A DNA stretch of 64,000 bases from Streptomyces sp. cg36. Lineage in GTDB: Bacteria > Actinomycetota > Actinomycetes > Streptomycetales > Streptomycetaceae. The stretch is from the NCBI RefSeq assembly GCF_041080675.1, contig NZ_CP163520.1, positions 5,456,001 to 5,520,000 on the forward strand, read 5' to 3'. Numbering within the stretch: the stretch's first letter is position 1; each line of letters opens with the position of its first letter. The position numbers and the translations under genes are program-made. A model generated the notes under the pieces. That model saw nothing but the letters and a program-made list of their open reading frames with translations. It was not told the DNA's origin and did not search any database. Shown here piece after piece: positions 23,917 through 32,740 of the stretch.

Positions 23917-24165
23917 TCAGTCCTGGTGCTTCAGGATGTAGCTCGCGGCGTCGCCGACGGTCTTCAGGTTCTTGACGTCGTCGTCCGGGATCTTGACGTC
24001 GAAGCGCTCTTCGGCGGCGACGACGACCTCGACCATGGACAGCGAGTCGACGTCCAGGTCGTCCGTGAAGGACTTGTCCAGCTGGACGTCCTCGACGGGG
24101 ATGCCGGCGATCTCGTTGACGATCTCGGCGAGACCCTCGACGATCTCTTCCTGGGTGGCGGCCAT
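23917..24165 (-). CDS. acpP: Acyl carrier protein
   Basis: An 82-residue acidic four-helix carrier. The phosphopantetheine attachment Ser is in DLDVDSLSMVEVV (about residue 41), and helix IV ends KTVGDAASYILKHQD. It carries growing acyl chains between FabD, FabH and FabF. Start ATG at 24165 follows AAGGAGCG. It sits between fabH (56 bases upstream) and fabF (107 bases downstream), the standard actinomycete order. Confidence 0.97.
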   Translation of the reverse strand: MAATQEEIVEGLAEIVNEIAGIPVEDVQLDKSFTDDLDVDSLSMVEVVVAAEERFDVKIPDDDVKNLKTVGDAASYILKHQD

Positions 24166-24221
24166 GTGGCGCTCCTTCGGTGTTTTTACGGGTTTGTGGG
24201 CATCCGGATGATCCGGTGTGC

Positions 24222-25223
24222 CTAGGGGAGGGTAACGACCGTCGCGGCGTACACGAGACCCGCCCCGAAGCCGATGACGAGCGCGGTGTCGCCGCTCTTC
24301 GCCTGTCCGGTCGCCAGGAGCCGCTCCATCGCGAGCGGAATCGAGGCGGCCGAGGTGTTGCCGGTGGTCTCGATGTCACGGGCGACCGTGACGTGCTCCG
24401 GCAGCTTGAGAGTCTTCACCATCGAGTCGATGATCCGCATGTTGGCCTGGTGCGGGATGAAGACGTCCAGGTCGTCCGCGCTGATTCCGGCCGCGTCCAG
24501 CGCCTGCTGGGCGACCTTCGCCATCTCGAACACGGCCCAGCGGAACACCGCCTGGCCCTCCTGCGTGATCGCAGGGAACTTGTCGACCGGGCCCTCGCGG
24601 TAGTCGGTCCACGGCACGGTCTGCTTGATCGTCTCGGACTTGTCGCCCTCCGAGCCCCACACCGTACGGCCGATGCCCGGCTCGTCGGCGGGGCCGACCA
24701 CGACCGCGCCCGCGCCGTCACCGAACAGGAAGGCCGTCGCGCGGTCCTCCAGGTCGGTCAGATCGCTGAGCCGCTCGACACCGATGACCAGGACGTACTC
24801 CGCCGAGCCTTCGACGATCATGCCCTTGGCGAGGGTCAGGCCGTAGCCGAAGCCCGCGCAGCCCGCGGAGATGTCGAACGCGGCCGGCTTGACCGCGCCG
24901 ATCTTGTCCGCGATCTCGGTGGCGACGGCCGGGGTCTGCTTGAAGTGCGAGACCGTGGAGACGATCACACCACCGATCTGCTCGGGGGTGAGACCGGCGT
25001 CCGCGATGGCCTTGCCCGCGGCGGCGACCGACATCGCCGACACGGTCTCCTCGTCCGAGGCCCAGTGCCGGGTCGCGATGCCCGAACGGGAGCGGATCCA
25101 CTCGTCGGACGAGTCGATCGTCTCCAGGATGACCTCGTTGGGGACCACCCGGGTCGGCCGGTAGCCGCCGACGCCCATGATGCGGGCGTACGGAGCGCCC
25201 TTGCTGGGCTTGATCTTCGACAT
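24222..25223 (-). CDS. fabH: 3-oxoacyl-ACP synthase III (FabH)
   Basis: A 333-residue initiating condensing enzyme that joins an acyl-CoA starter (branched or acetyl) to malonyl-ACP. The catalytic triad is visible: Cys in ISAGCAGFGYGL (about 122), His in IPHQANMRI (about 260) and Asn in TTGNTSAASIPL (about 290). In Streptomyces this enzyme sets the iso/anteiso starter pattern. Start ATG at 25223; it follows fabD by 13 bases and is surely cotranscribed with it. Confidence 0.95.
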   Translation of the reverse strand: MSKIKPSKGAPYARIMGVGGYRPTRVVPNEVILETIDSSDEWIRSRSGIATRHWASDEETVSAMSVAAAGKAIADAGLTPEQIGGVIVSTVSHFKQTPAVATEIADKIGAVKPAAFDISAGCAGFGYGLTLAKGMIVEGSAEYVLVIGVERLSDLTDLEDRATAFLFGDGAGAVVVGPADEPGIGRTVWGSEGDKSETIKQTVPWTDYREGPVDKFPAITQEGQAVFRWAVFEMAKVAQQALDAAGISADDLDVFIPHQANMRIIDSMVKTLKLPEHVTVARDIETTGNTSAASIPLAMERLLATGQAKSGDTALVIGFGAGLVYAATVVTLP

Positions 25224-25236
25224 GCGCTACGGCTCC

Positions 25237-26160
25237 TTATCCGGCAGTCTGCTCGGTGATGAGCGCGCGGGCCGCTTCGAGGTCGTCCGGGGTCTTCAGG
25301 GCGACGGTCTTCACGCCGGGCAGCGCCCGCTTGGCCAGGCCGGTCAGGGTGCCGCCGGGGCAGACCTCGATCAGCGCCGTGGCGCCCAGCTGCTGGAACG
25401 TCTCCATGCAGAGGTCCCAGCGGACCGGGTTCGAAACCTGGTTGACCAGGCGGGCCACGATCTCGGCGCCGGTGGCGACGGTCTTGCCGTCGGCGTTCGA
25501 GACGTAGGTGAACCTCGGGTCGGCGATCTCCAGCGCGCGCGACGCCTCTTCCAGCTCCGCGACCGCCGGGGCCATGTGGTGCGTGTGGAACGCCCCGGCC
25601 ACCTTCAGCGCCACCACGCGGCGCACGCCCTCGGGCTTGTCCGCCTCCAGGGCGGCCAGCTGCTCCAGGGTGCCCGCGGCCACGACCTGGCCCGCGCCGT
25701 TCACGTTCGCCGGGGTGATGCCGAGCTTCTCCAGGTGCGGGAAGACGACCTCGGGCGCGCCGCCCAGCAGCGCCGACATGCCCGTCTCGGTGACGGCGGA
25801 GGCCGCGGCCATGCCCAGGCCCCGCTTGCGCACGAAGCCGAGCGCGGCCTCCTCCGAGAGCACGCCCGCGTACGCGGTGGCGGTGATCTCGCCGACGCTG
25901 TGGCCCGCGACCGCGCCGGGCGTGATGTCACCCAGTGCCGCGGCCGAGAGGAGACCGGCGGCGACCAGCAGGGGCTGGGCCACCGAGGTGTCGCGGATGG
26001 CGTCCGCGTCCGCCTGCGTGCCGTAGTGGACGAGGTCGAGACCAATGGCGTCGGACCAGGCGGCGAGCCGGTCGGCGGCGCCGGGGAGGTCGAGCCAGGG
26101 GGTCAGGAAGCCGGGCGTCTGAGCGCCTTGGCCGGGAGCGACGAGTACGAGCACTCTCAC
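25237..26160 (-). CDS. fabD: Malonyl-CoA:ACP transacylase (FabD)
   Basis: A 307-residue acyltransferase moving malonyl from CoA to ACP. The glutamine of VLVAPGQGAQTPGFL (about 10) forms the oxyanion hole, the nucleophile Ser is in AGHSVGEITATAY (about 93), a conserved Arg in GFVRKRGLGMA (about 118) binds the malonyl carboxylate, and the His is in GAFHTHHMAP (about 202). Start GTG at 26160 (MRVLVLVAP); the first gene of the fab operon. The same enzyme also feeds type II polyketide synthases in Streptomyces. The promoter region upstream carries a FasR-like inverted repeat. Confidence 0.95.
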   Translation of the reverse strand: MRVLVLVAPGQGAQTPGFLTPWLDLPGAADRLAAWSDAIGLDLVHYGTQADADAIRDTSVAQPLLVAAGLLSAAALGDITPGAVAGHSVGEITATAYAGVLSEEAALGFVRKRGLGMAAASAVTETGMSALLGGAPEVVFPHLEKLGITPANVNGAGQVVAAGTLEQLAALEADKPEGVRRVVALKVAGAFHTHHMAPAVAELEEASRALEIADPRFTYVSNADGKTVATGAEIVARLVNQVSNPVRWDLCMETFQQLGATALIEVCPGGTLTGLAKRALPGVKTVALKTPDDLEAARALITEQTAG

Positions 26161-26220
26161 ACTCTCTCTTGTGGACGGCCCTGCTCGCCCGTGGGGACAG
26201 GGACGAAGAACCGTCGGGGG

Positions 26221-26241
26221 AATTGTGGGTGTCCGACAAAA
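26221..26241. promoter_or_regulatory. Putative FasR operator / fab promoter
   Basis: AATTGT (26221-26226) and ACAAAA (26236-26241) form an inverted repeat with 9 bases between them, just after the fasR stop and about 60 bases before fabD. FasR of S. coelicolor is known to activate fabD from an inverted repeat in this gap. On the minus strand TTGTCG...CACAAT could also serve as promoter hexamers. Confidence 0.5.
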
Positions 26242-26243
26242 GT

Positions 26244-27440
26244 CTAGGACTGTGGATCTCCGTCGGCCAGACGCCCCAGGATCAGGGCGATCCGGAGCGT
26301 GAAGGCGGAACGCACGTCGGACGGCGACCAGCCGGTGACGTCGGTCACACGTCGTAGCCGGTAGCGCACGGTGTTGGGATGGACGAAGAGCATCCGGGCC
26401 GCGCCCTCCAGGCTGCTCGCCTGTTCCAGATAGACGCTGAGCGTCTCCAGCAGGGCCGAGCCCGCCTCCTCCAGCGGTCTGTAGATCTCCTCCACCAGCT
26501 GCTCGCGCGCAGCGGGATCGGAGGCGATCGCGCGCTCCGGCAGGAGATCGTCCGCCAGAACCGGCCGCGGGGCGTCCTGCCAGGCCGAACACGCCTTGAG
26601 CCCGGCCGCCGCGGCCTGCGCGGAGCGGGTGGCCGCCAGCAGGTCGGGGACGACCGGACCGGCCACCACGGGACCGGCCGCGTACGGCCCGATCAGGGCC
26701 TTGGCGACCTGGAGCGGATTGTCGCTGCCGCCCGCGATGACCACCAGGCGGTCGCCCAGGACGCCGGTCAGCACCTGGAGCTTGGCGTGCCGGGCGGCCC
26801 GCCGGATCGCCTCGACGGTGAGCTCGCTGTCGCCGTCGGGGGCGGTGCCGAGCACCACGCAGACGTGCTCGGGCGAGTTCCAGCCGAGGGCGGCGGCGCG
26901 CGAGACGGCGCCCTCGTCGGCCTCCCCGGAGAGGACCGCGTTGACGACCAGCGACTCCAGCCGGGCGTCCCAGGCACCGCGTGCCTCGGCGGCCTGGGCG
27001 TACACCTGCGCGGTGGCGAAGGCGATCTCGCGGGCGTAGACGAGCAGCGCCTCGCGCAGGGTCGACTCGTCGCCCGGCGCGGCCACCTCCTCGATCGCCG
27101 CCTCCATGACCTCGATGGTGGTGCGGACCATCTCGACGGTCTGGCGCAGCGTGATCGCCCGGGTCAGCTCGCGCGGGGCGGTGCCGAAGACGTCCGTGGA
27201 GATCGCCTGCGGGGTGTCGGGGTGCCGGAACCACTCGGTGAAGGCCGCGATGCCGGCCTGGGCGACGAGACCGATCCAGGAGCGGTTCTCCGGCGGCATG
27301 GCCCGGTACCACGGCAGGTTCTCGTCCATGCGGGCGATCGCGTTCGCGGCGAGCCGGCCGGACGACTGCTCAAGGCGCTTGAGGGTCGCGGCGTGCGGGT
27401 GGGCGGCGTTCGGCGGCTGCGGCGATTCGGGTTCGGGCAC
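26244..27440 (-). CDS. fasR: Fatty acid biosynthesis activator FasR (PucR-type)
   Basis: A 398-residue regulator with a helical N-terminal region, a central degenerate GGDEF-like fold (about 165-290), and a C-terminal PucR helix-turn-helix, SLEGAARMLFVHPNTVRYRL followed by RRVTDVTGWSPSDVRSAFTL (about 335-380). It lies directly upstream of fabD, with only 83 bases between, as in S. coelicolor where FasR activates fabDHPF and controls membrane lipid and antibiotic precursor supply. Ligand binding probably occurs in the middle region (acyl-CoA effects are reported for the mycobacterial homologue). Start ATG at 27440. Confidence 0.92.
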   Translation of the reverse strand: MPEPESPQPPNAAHPHAATLKRLEQSSGRLAANAIARMDENLPWYRAMPPENRSWIGLVAQAGIAAFTEWFRHPDTPQAISTDVFGTAPRELTRAITLRQTVEMVRTTIEVMEAAIEEVAAPGDESTLREALLVYAREIAFATAQVYAQAAEARGAWDARLESLVVNAVLSGEADEGAVSRAAALGWNSPEHVCVVLGTAPDGDSELTVEAIRRAARHAKLQVLTGVLGDRLVVIAGGSDNPLQVAKALIGPYAAGPVVAGPVVPDLLAATRSAQAAAAGLKACSAWQDAPRPVLADDLLPERAIASDPAAREQLVEEIYRPLEEAGSALLETLSVYLEQASSLEGAARMLFVHPNTVRYRLRRVTDVTGWSPSDVRSAFTLRIALILGRLADGDPQS

Positions 27441-27530
27441 GGGGACAAGACTGCCTTATCAGGACGGGTGAGTGCCCTGCCGGGGGTTGCGGGGCGGCCA
27501 CGGCCCGCCCGGCGGGGCTACCGTGGAGCC

Positions 27531-28190
27531 GTGATTTCCGTGAGGCGCGCCGACGAGCGCTACCGGGGCGGCGACGCCGCGGCCGGCATCGAGTCCCTGC
27601 ACGCGTTCTCCTTCGGGCGCTTCTACGACCCGGACAACCTGCGCTTCGGCCCGGTCCTGGCCTGCAACGAGGAGCGCCTCGCGCCGGGTGCGGGCTTCGA
27701 CGAGCACCCGCACAGCCACACCGAGATCGTCACCTGGGTGGTGGCGGGCGAACTCACCCACCGCGACTCGGCCGGCCACGCCACGGTCGTACGGGCGGGG
27801 GACGTGCAGCACCTCAGTTCGGCCGGCGGGGTGCGCCACGAGGAGCGCAACGACGGCACCGCCCCGCTGGTCTTCGTCCAGATGTGGCTGGCCCCCAAGC
27901 GGCCCGGCGGCGACCCCGCGTACGAGATCGTCCGGGGCTTGGCCGACTCGACGCCGTACGCGGTGCTGGCGGCGGGCGCGATGCTCTACGTCCGGCGGCT
28001 CGCGCCCGGCGAGCGGACGGCGGTGCCGGACGCGCCGGGGGTGTACGTGCACGTGGTGCGGGGCGAGGCCGAGGTGGCGGGCGAGCTGCTGGGCCCCGGC
28101 GACTCGGCCCGCCTCACCTCCGAACTCGACCGGGACGCGGTCGCCCGCACGGCGACGGAGCTCCTGTTCTGGGAACTCAACGAGGTCTGA
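27531..28190 (+). CDS. Pirin family protein
   Basis: A 219-residue bicupin. The N-terminal cupin holds the iron ligands in FDEHPHSHTEIVTWV (two His, about 60-64) and GVRHEERND (His and Glu about 104-106). Some bacterial pirins are quercetinases, others regulate pyruvate dehydrogenase or oxidative stress responses; sequence does not settle it. Start GTG at 27531 (MISVRRADERY). Divergent from fasR and convergent with a serine hydrolase. Confidence 0.9.
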   Translation: MISVRRADERYRGGDAAAGIESLHAFSFGRFYDPDNLRFGPVLACNEERLAPGAGFDEHPHSHTEIVTWVVAGELTHRDSAGHATVVRAGDVQHLSSAGGVRHEERNDGTAPLVFVQMWLAPKRPGGDPAYEIVRGLADSTPYAVLAAGAMLYVRRLAPGERTAVPDAPGVYVHVVRGEAEVAGELLGPGDSARLTSELDRDAVARTATELLFWELNEV

Positions 28191-28298
28191 CCGGACGAGT
28201 CCTCGTCCGCGGGCCGGTGGTGGGCTGCCCGCGAAGCTCCCCGCGGCCCGGAGGGCCGGCGGCCGGGCCGGCTCCTCCGGCCCGCGCGCAGCGACCGG

Positions 28299-29108
28299 CT
28301 ACACCTCGGCCAGCAACGCGTCCGTGAACGGCGGCCACGCCTCGACGGCCCACGGCCCGAACGCCCGGTCCGTGAGGGCCACGCACGCCACCCCGGCCTC
28401 CGGGTCGACCCACAGGAACGTCCCGGACTGGCCGAAGTGCCCGAACGTCCGGGGCGAGGACGAACTCCCCGTCCAGTGCGGGGACTTCGCGGACCGGATC
28501 TCGAACCCCAGCCCCCAGTCGTTGGGGTTCTGGTGCCCGTACCCCGGCAGCACCCCCTTCGTCCCGGGGAACTGCACGCTCATCGCCTCGGCCACCGTCA
28601 TCGGGTGCAGCAGCCGCGGCGCCTGCACCTCCGCCGCGAACCGGACCAGGTCCGCCACGGTCGACACGCCGTCCTTGGCGGGCGAGCCGTCCAGCGACGT
28701 CGACGCCATGCCCAGCGGCTCCAGCACGGCCTGGTGCAGGTACTGGGCGAACGGGATGTCCGTCGCCTTGGCGATGTGGTCGCCCAGGACCTCGAACCCG
28801 GCGTTGGAGTACAGCCGCCGCTCGCCGGGCGCCCCCATCACCCGGTGCTCGTCGAACGCCAGCCCCGAGGTGTGCGCGAGCAGATGCCGTACGGTCGAGC
28901 CCTCCGGCCCGGCGGGCTCGTCCAGTTCGACGGCGCCCTCCTCGTACGCGACGAGCGCCGCGTAGGCGGCGAGCGGTTTGGTGACGGAGGCGAGCGGGAA
29001 GCGCTGCCCGGTCGGGCCGTGCGATCCGACGACGGTGCCGTCCGCCCGTACGACGGCGGCGGCGGCGTGCGGCACGGGCCAGTTCTCGATCAGCGCCAGG
29101 CTCTTCAT
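28299..29108 (-). CDS. Serine hydrolase (class C beta-lactamase / esterase fold)
   Basis: A 269-residue protein with all three active-site boxes of the family: S-x-x-K as PLASVTKPLAAYAAL (about 42-45), Y-x-N as RLYSNAGFEVLG (about 99) and the late H-x-G region TFGHFGQSGTFLWVD (about 223-235). It has no signal peptide, so it is probably a cytosolic esterase or D-amino-acid peptidase-like enzyme rather than a beta-lactamase. Contrast with the SxxS protein at 15879. Start ATG at 29108, 85 bases from the divergent merR gene. Confidence 0.88.
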   Translation of the reverse strand: MKSLALIENWPVPHAAAAVVRADGTVVGSHGPTGQRFPLASVTKPLAAYAALVAYEEGAVELDEPAGPEGSTVRHLLAHTSGLAFDEHRVMGAPGERRLYSNAGFEVLGDHIAKATDIPFAQYLHQAVLEPLGMASTSLDGSPAKDGVSTVADLVRFAAEVQAPRLLHPMTVAEAMSVQFPGTKGVLPGYGHQNPNDWGLGFEIRSAKSPHWTGSSSSPRTFGHFGQSGTFLWVDPEAGVACVALTDRAFGPWAVEAWPPFTDALLAEV

Positions 29109-29156
29109 GCGTACGAGCCTAAACGGTCCCGCGGCGGTCCCCGTGGCGAAATCCGC

Positions 29157-29189
29157 TTGCTTGGAGTGCACTCCAACCTTCTAGGTTGG
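29157..29189 (+). promoter_or_regulatory. MerR-type promoter with 19-base spacer and perfect palindromes
   Basis: A -35 TTGCTT (29157-29162) and a -10 TAGGTT (29182-29187) are separated by 19 bases, the over-long spacing that MerR proteins correct by DNA twisting. Between them lies the perfect palindrome TTGGAGTGCACTCCAA (29161-29176); a second one, CCAACCT-TCT-AGGTTGG, covers 29173-29189. The -10 ends 6 bases before the ATG, so the transcript is probably leaderless. Confidence 0.75.
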
Positions 29190-29193
29190 GGGC

Positions 29194-29655
29194 ATGACGA
29201 TGATCGAGAGCCTCCCCGTGAAGCCGTCGGTCGTGGACCTCTGCAAGGCCCGCCCCCTCCCCCCGCGCCCCGAGGGCCGGGACCGCTACACGATCAGCGA
29301 GGTCTCGGCGCTGAGCGGACTGACCGCGCACACCCTGCGCTGGTACGAGCGGATCGGGCTGATGCCGCACGTGGACCGCTCGCACACCGGGCAGCGGCGG
29401 TTCACCAACAAGGACCTGGACTGGCTGGTCTTCGTCGGCAAGCTGCGGCTGACCGGCATGCCGGTGGCGGACATGGTCCGCTACGCCGAGCTGGTCCGGG
29501 AGGGCCCCCACACCTTCGACGCCCGCCACGAGCTCCTGGAGCGGACCCGGCGCGACGTCCTGACGCGCATGGCGGAGCTCCAGGACACCCTCGCCGTCCT
29601 CGACCACAAGATCGAGTTCTACGCGGACGCCCGCCGCACGGCGGAAACGGCCTGA
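29194..29655 (+). CDS. MerR-family transcriptional regulator
   Basis: A 153-residue regulator with about 30 residues of N-terminal extension, a winged helix-turn-helix (RYTISEVSALSGLTAHTLRW, YERIGLMPHVDRSHTGQRRF; about 31-70), then the long dimer coiled coil (LLERTRRDVLTRMAELQDTLAVLDHKIE, about 108-135). There is no C-terminal Cys pair or cluster, so it is not a metal or SoxR-type sensor; it resembles the aldehyde/electrophile group. It appears to autoregulate through the promoter directly upstream. The KARPLPPRPEGRD extension may be untranslated if an internal start is used, but the leaderless promoter supports ATG 29194. Confidence 0.9.
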   Translation: MTMIESLPVKPSVVDLCKARPLPPRPEGRDRYTISEVSALSGLTAHTLRWYERIGLMPHVDRSHTGQRRFTNKDLDWLVFVGKLRLTGMPVADMVRYAELVREGPHTFDARHELLERTRRDVLTRMAELQDTLAVLDHKIEFYADARRTAETA

Positions 29656-29688
29656 CCGGCGGCGGCTCGGCGAAGAGCCGCCGCCCCC

Positions 29689-30552
29689 TCACAGCTCCGC
29701 CAGCAGGTCCGCCTTCTTCGCGCTGAATTCGGCGTCCGTCACCAGCCCGGCCCGGTGGAGTTCACCGAGGTGGCGGATCCTTTCCGCGATGTCCGCCGGA
29801 TCCCGCCGCCCACCGGCCGCCCGGGGCGCCGGCACGGGTGCGACGGACGCGCCCCTGATCTCCTGGAGGACGGCCGCGGCGAACGGCAGCGACTCGTGGA
29901 CCGGCCCGTACCCGAGCCCGAAGACGACCGCCGCCGGGTCCTGGTCGGCCTGCGCCGGGGCCGCGGGGGCGTCCCCGCGCGGCAGCAGCCGCAGATATCC
30001 GTCCAGCACCTCCGGCGAGCGCCACTCCACCCCGCTCAGCGCGGCGACCGGGAACGTCTGGTCGCCCGCCTTCCACTTGGCCGAGGAGGCACCCGTCCAG
30101 AACCAGCGGAACGACACCTGGCGCCCGTCGAAGCTCGCCTTGCCGTCGTACGCCTTGAAGCTCTGCGGCAGCTCCGGCGCCGCCACCACATAGCGCTCCG
30201 TCGGCTTCGCCGCGTCGGCGGCGAGCAGGGCGCGCAGCTCGTCCGCGTAGTACTCGGCGAGCGTCTCCCGCTCGGCGGGCAGCACCAGGCGGTACGGGTC
30301 GCACCCCTCCTTCAGCTGCCCCGCGGCAGCCTCCATCAGCGGATCGGCGCCCTGTCTCGGCACCGCGCGCAGCACCACAGTGCCGCGCTTGCCCGGGGTC
30401 AGCGTCACCGTCTCCAACGCTTCGTGGGGGATGCGCCGTTCGCGCAACGCCTGGAACAGCTTCGGCGTGCGGATCCCCCGTTCGAAGCGGATGAGTACGG
30501 AGTCGGGCTCGAACTCCCAGGTGGCATGAATTCCGGCCAGCACATCACCCAT
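29689..30552 (-). CDS. DUF4429 protein with C-terminal SHOCT motif
   Basis: A 287-residue protein with two DUF4429 (PH-like) repeats, the first beginning GIHATWEFEPDSVLIRFERG (about 5-110), the second at SFKAYDGKASFDGRQVSFRW (about 128-235), and a C-terminal SHOCT helix pair IAERIRHLGELHRAGLVTDA, EFSAKKADLLAEL. SHOCT modules are short oligomerisation/targeting motifs. No signal or membrane helix. Function unknown. ATG at 30552 is chosen with GAGG nearby; ATG at 30561 is equally possible. Confidence 0.85.
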   Translation of the reverse strand: MGDVLAGIHATWEFEPDSVLIRFERGIRTPKLFQALRERRIPHEALETVTLTPGKRGTVVLRAVPRQGADPLMEAAAGQLKEGCDPYRLVLPAERETLAEYYADELRALLAADAAKPTERYVVAAPELPQSFKAYDGKASFDGRQVSFRWFWTGASSAKWKAGDQTFPVAALSGVEWRSPEVLDGYLRLLPRGDAPAAPAQADQDPAAVVFGLGYGPVHESLPFAAAVLQEIRGASVAPVPAPRAAGGRRDPADIAERIRHLGELHRAGLVTDAEFSAKKADLLAEL

Positions 30553-30648
30553 GCGCCTCATCGTAGGCGGCGCACGCCCGCGCGTCCCCCCTCGGCGCCG
30601 CCCGCAATGTCGTACGCCCTCACGCGGACGCGCCGACTTCTACGCGCG

Positions 30649-31860
30649 TCAGGCCGCGTCCGCGCCGGAAATACCGCGCTGGCAGGCCGAATTGGCTTTC
30701 AGACAGCTCACCGAGCCGTACGAACCGACCCCTATCGCGGCGAAGTTGGCGAGACTCTGCGTACCCGGCTCGAAATAGCCCGCGTGGCCCACCGCGCCGG
30801 CCGCCGAGAGCACCCGGGCGCCGAAGCCGGACGACACCGGGTCGGCGCCGTGGCCGAGGCCCGCCACGTCCAGGTGCGGCACGTCCTCGATCCAGTCGCC
30901 GCGGTCCCGCATCGCCCACACCCGCGCCGAGGTGCCCAGGTGGGCGGCGCTCTGGGTGCGCATGCCGGGGCTGCCCGCGACCGCTATGTCCACCACGCGC
31001 GGCGGCAGCCGGTGCGCGGCGACCCCGCACAGCACCGAGCCGTAGCTGTGGCAGAACAGCGAGACCGGCGAGTTGCCGGGCAGTGCCCGCACCAGCCTGT
31101 CGAGGCGGACGGCGCCGTCCTCGGCGAGCCGGCCGATGGCCGCGTCGATGCCGAGTCCGGCCGGGGTCGTGTAGTCGGCCCAGGCGATCACCGCGGTACG
31201 GGTGCGCGGACCGGCCGCGCGCTCCGCCGCGTACAGCGACTGCGCCATGCCGACCGGGGCGGAGTACTTGCGGTTGCTCTTCTCGAACGTCATGACGTTG
31301 GTGTCGACGCCCGGGACGACCACGGAGATCCGCTCGGCGTGTTCGAGGTCGCCGAAGACCTCGGCCACCCGGCCGGTGTCCGACGGGTCGAAGGCCAGGA
31401 TCTGGCGGCCGTCGTCGAGCAGCGACTCGTACCGGTGCATCCGGCGGGTGGCCTGGCCGCGGCCGTCGGTGGTGAGCCGGCTGTCGTGGGTGCGGGCCCG
31501 CTCGGTGTCGCGCGCCTCGGTGAGCGCCCAGCGGTTCGCCTGGTAGCGCAGCGGGACCGGCGCGCCGTTGAGGTTGCCGACGATCAGCGGGTAGCGCCGG
31601 GCCAGGTCGGTGCGCTCGGCCGGGGTCAGCGAGGCGAAGAAGCCGGCGAGCCGGTGCGGCGCGGTGTCCGGGGAGGGCAGCTTCTGCCCGTCGAGCGTGC
31701 CCTTGGCCCAGGCCCGGAGGGCGACGGCGCGTGGCTCGGTCGACGCCTGGTGGCCGCGGACCGCGGTCCAGCCCGAGGTCGCGAGCATCACGAACACGAC
31801 GGCGAGCGCGAGCAGTGCGCGCCAGACGTTGAGTGTGGGGGAGGAGTCGAAGGAAGTCAC
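30649..31860 (-). CDS. Alpha/beta hydrolase, DUF1023 family
   Basis: A 403-residue membrane-anchored or secreted hydrolase: one N-terminal hydrophobic helix (LNVWRALLALAVVFVMLATSGW, about 10-31), then an alpha/beta hydrolase domain. The nucleophile elbow reads SLFCHSYGSVLCGVAA (Ser about 265), with the acidic residue probably in AMRDRGDWIEDVPH and the His in VGHAGYFEPG (about 365). DUF1023 proteins are abundant in actinomycetes, and their substrates are unknown. Start GTG at 31860 (MTSFDSSPTLN); 11 further codons upstream remain open. C-terminal Cys pair (SCLKANSACQ) may form a disulfide. Confidence 0.82.
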   Translation of the reverse strand: MTSFDSSPTLNVWRALLALAVVFVMLATSGWTAVRGHQASTEPRAVALRAWAKGTLDGQKLPSPDTAPHRLAGFFASLTPAERTDLARRYPLIVGNLNGAPVPLRYQANRWALTEARDTERARTHDSRLTTDGRGQATRRMHRYESLLDDGRQILAFDPSDTGRVAEVFGDLEHAERISVVVPGVDTNVMTFEKSNRKYSAPVGMAQSLYAAERAAGPRTRTAVIAWADYTTPAGLGIDAAIGRLAEDGAVRLDRLVRALPGNSPVSLFCHSYGSVLCGVAAHRLPPRVVDIAVAGSPGMRTQSAAHLGTSARVWAMRDRGDWIEDVPHLDVAGLGHGADPVSSGFGARVLSAAGAVGHAGYFEPGTQSLANFAAIGVGSYGSVSCLKANSACQRGISGADAA

Positions 31861-32021
31861 TGCGCTACAGAGTAAGAGGCGGGCGGCGCCCACTGGGGTG
31901 ACAGTGACTCAGATCACGTTTGAACAGGTCGCGGAGGGGGTCGGCGTGTCACCGCCCGCGCGCGCGGGCGCACGCTCCGTGCGGCGCGCGCCCCGGAGCA
32001 CGGCCCGGCGGCGGTCCGCGC

Positions 32022-32684
32022 TCAGCCCCGCCAGTCGTCCGCGAGGGCCGGTCCGAGCTGGTCCAGATGGGCCTCGGTGAGACGGCGCAGGGCGTCGAAC
32101 CCGGCGTCCTCGCCGTGGCTCCACAGCCCGCCCGCCACCCGCATCACGCCGGTGAACGCGGCCACCACGACCCGGGGGCGCGGATCGGTCGCGACGTCCA
32201 CCCCCTCGCGCTCGGCGATCAGCCGGACGGTCTCCTCCTCCAGCTCGGCCGAACGGCGCAGATGGACGGCGAGCAGCGCCGGTGTGGACTCGATCACCTG
32301 GTACGTCCGCATGTAGAGCGAGAGCGGCACGACCGGCTGGAGCGTCTCCTCCAGCGTGTCCCAGGCCGCCGTCACGGCCCTGCGCATCGCGGTGACCGGG
32401 CTCTCGGCGGCCGGGCGGGCGCGCAGGGCCGCCGCGAAGTGCGACTCGACCGTCTCCTGGACGGCGAAGACGACCGCCTCCTTGCCCGCGAAGTAGCGGA
32501 AGAAGGTCCGCTGGGAGACCTCGACGGCGTCGGTGATCTCGTCGACCGTCGTCTCCTCGTACCCCTTGGTGGTGAAGAGCTCCAGGGCGACGCGCAGCAG
32601 GGCGTCACGGGTGCGCTGCTTCTTCCGCTCGCGCAGGCCGTTGCGGGCCGCGGCCGGGGCCGCGGGGTCCTGTCCCACCGTCAC
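32022..32684 (-). CDS. TetR-family regulator
   Basis: A 220-residue repressor: N-terminal helix-turn-helix (RTRDALLRVALELFTTKGYE, ETTVDEITDAVEVSQRTFFRYFAGKEA, about 24-70) and an alpha-helical ligand domain. Highly charged RERKKQR precedes it. It is divergent from the 14-helix DHA2 exporter at 32799, the usual arrangement for a drug-responsive repressor and its pump. Start GTG at 32684. Confidence 0.92.
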   Translation of the reverse strand: MTVGQDPAAPAAARNGLRERKKQRTRDALLRVALELFTTKGYEETTVDEITDAVEVSQRTFFRYFAGKEAVVFAVQETVESHFAAALRARPAAESPVTAMRRAVTAAWDTLEETLQPVVPLSLYMRTYQVIESTPALLAVHLRRSAELEEETVRLIAEREGVDVATDPRPRVVVAAFTGVMRVAGGLWSHGEDAGFDALRRLTEAHLDQLGPALADDWRG

Positions 32685-32740
32685 CGAGGGGTCCTCCTTC
32701 CATCACTTTGGGTCGCCAGCCTAGCGGCGGGTGTCCTGGC

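Noticed and set aside
28191..28298. Terminator between pirin and the serine hydrolase
   Set aside because: GC-rich stems are present, but the arms are imperfect, and no clean hairpin with a T-run could be defined.
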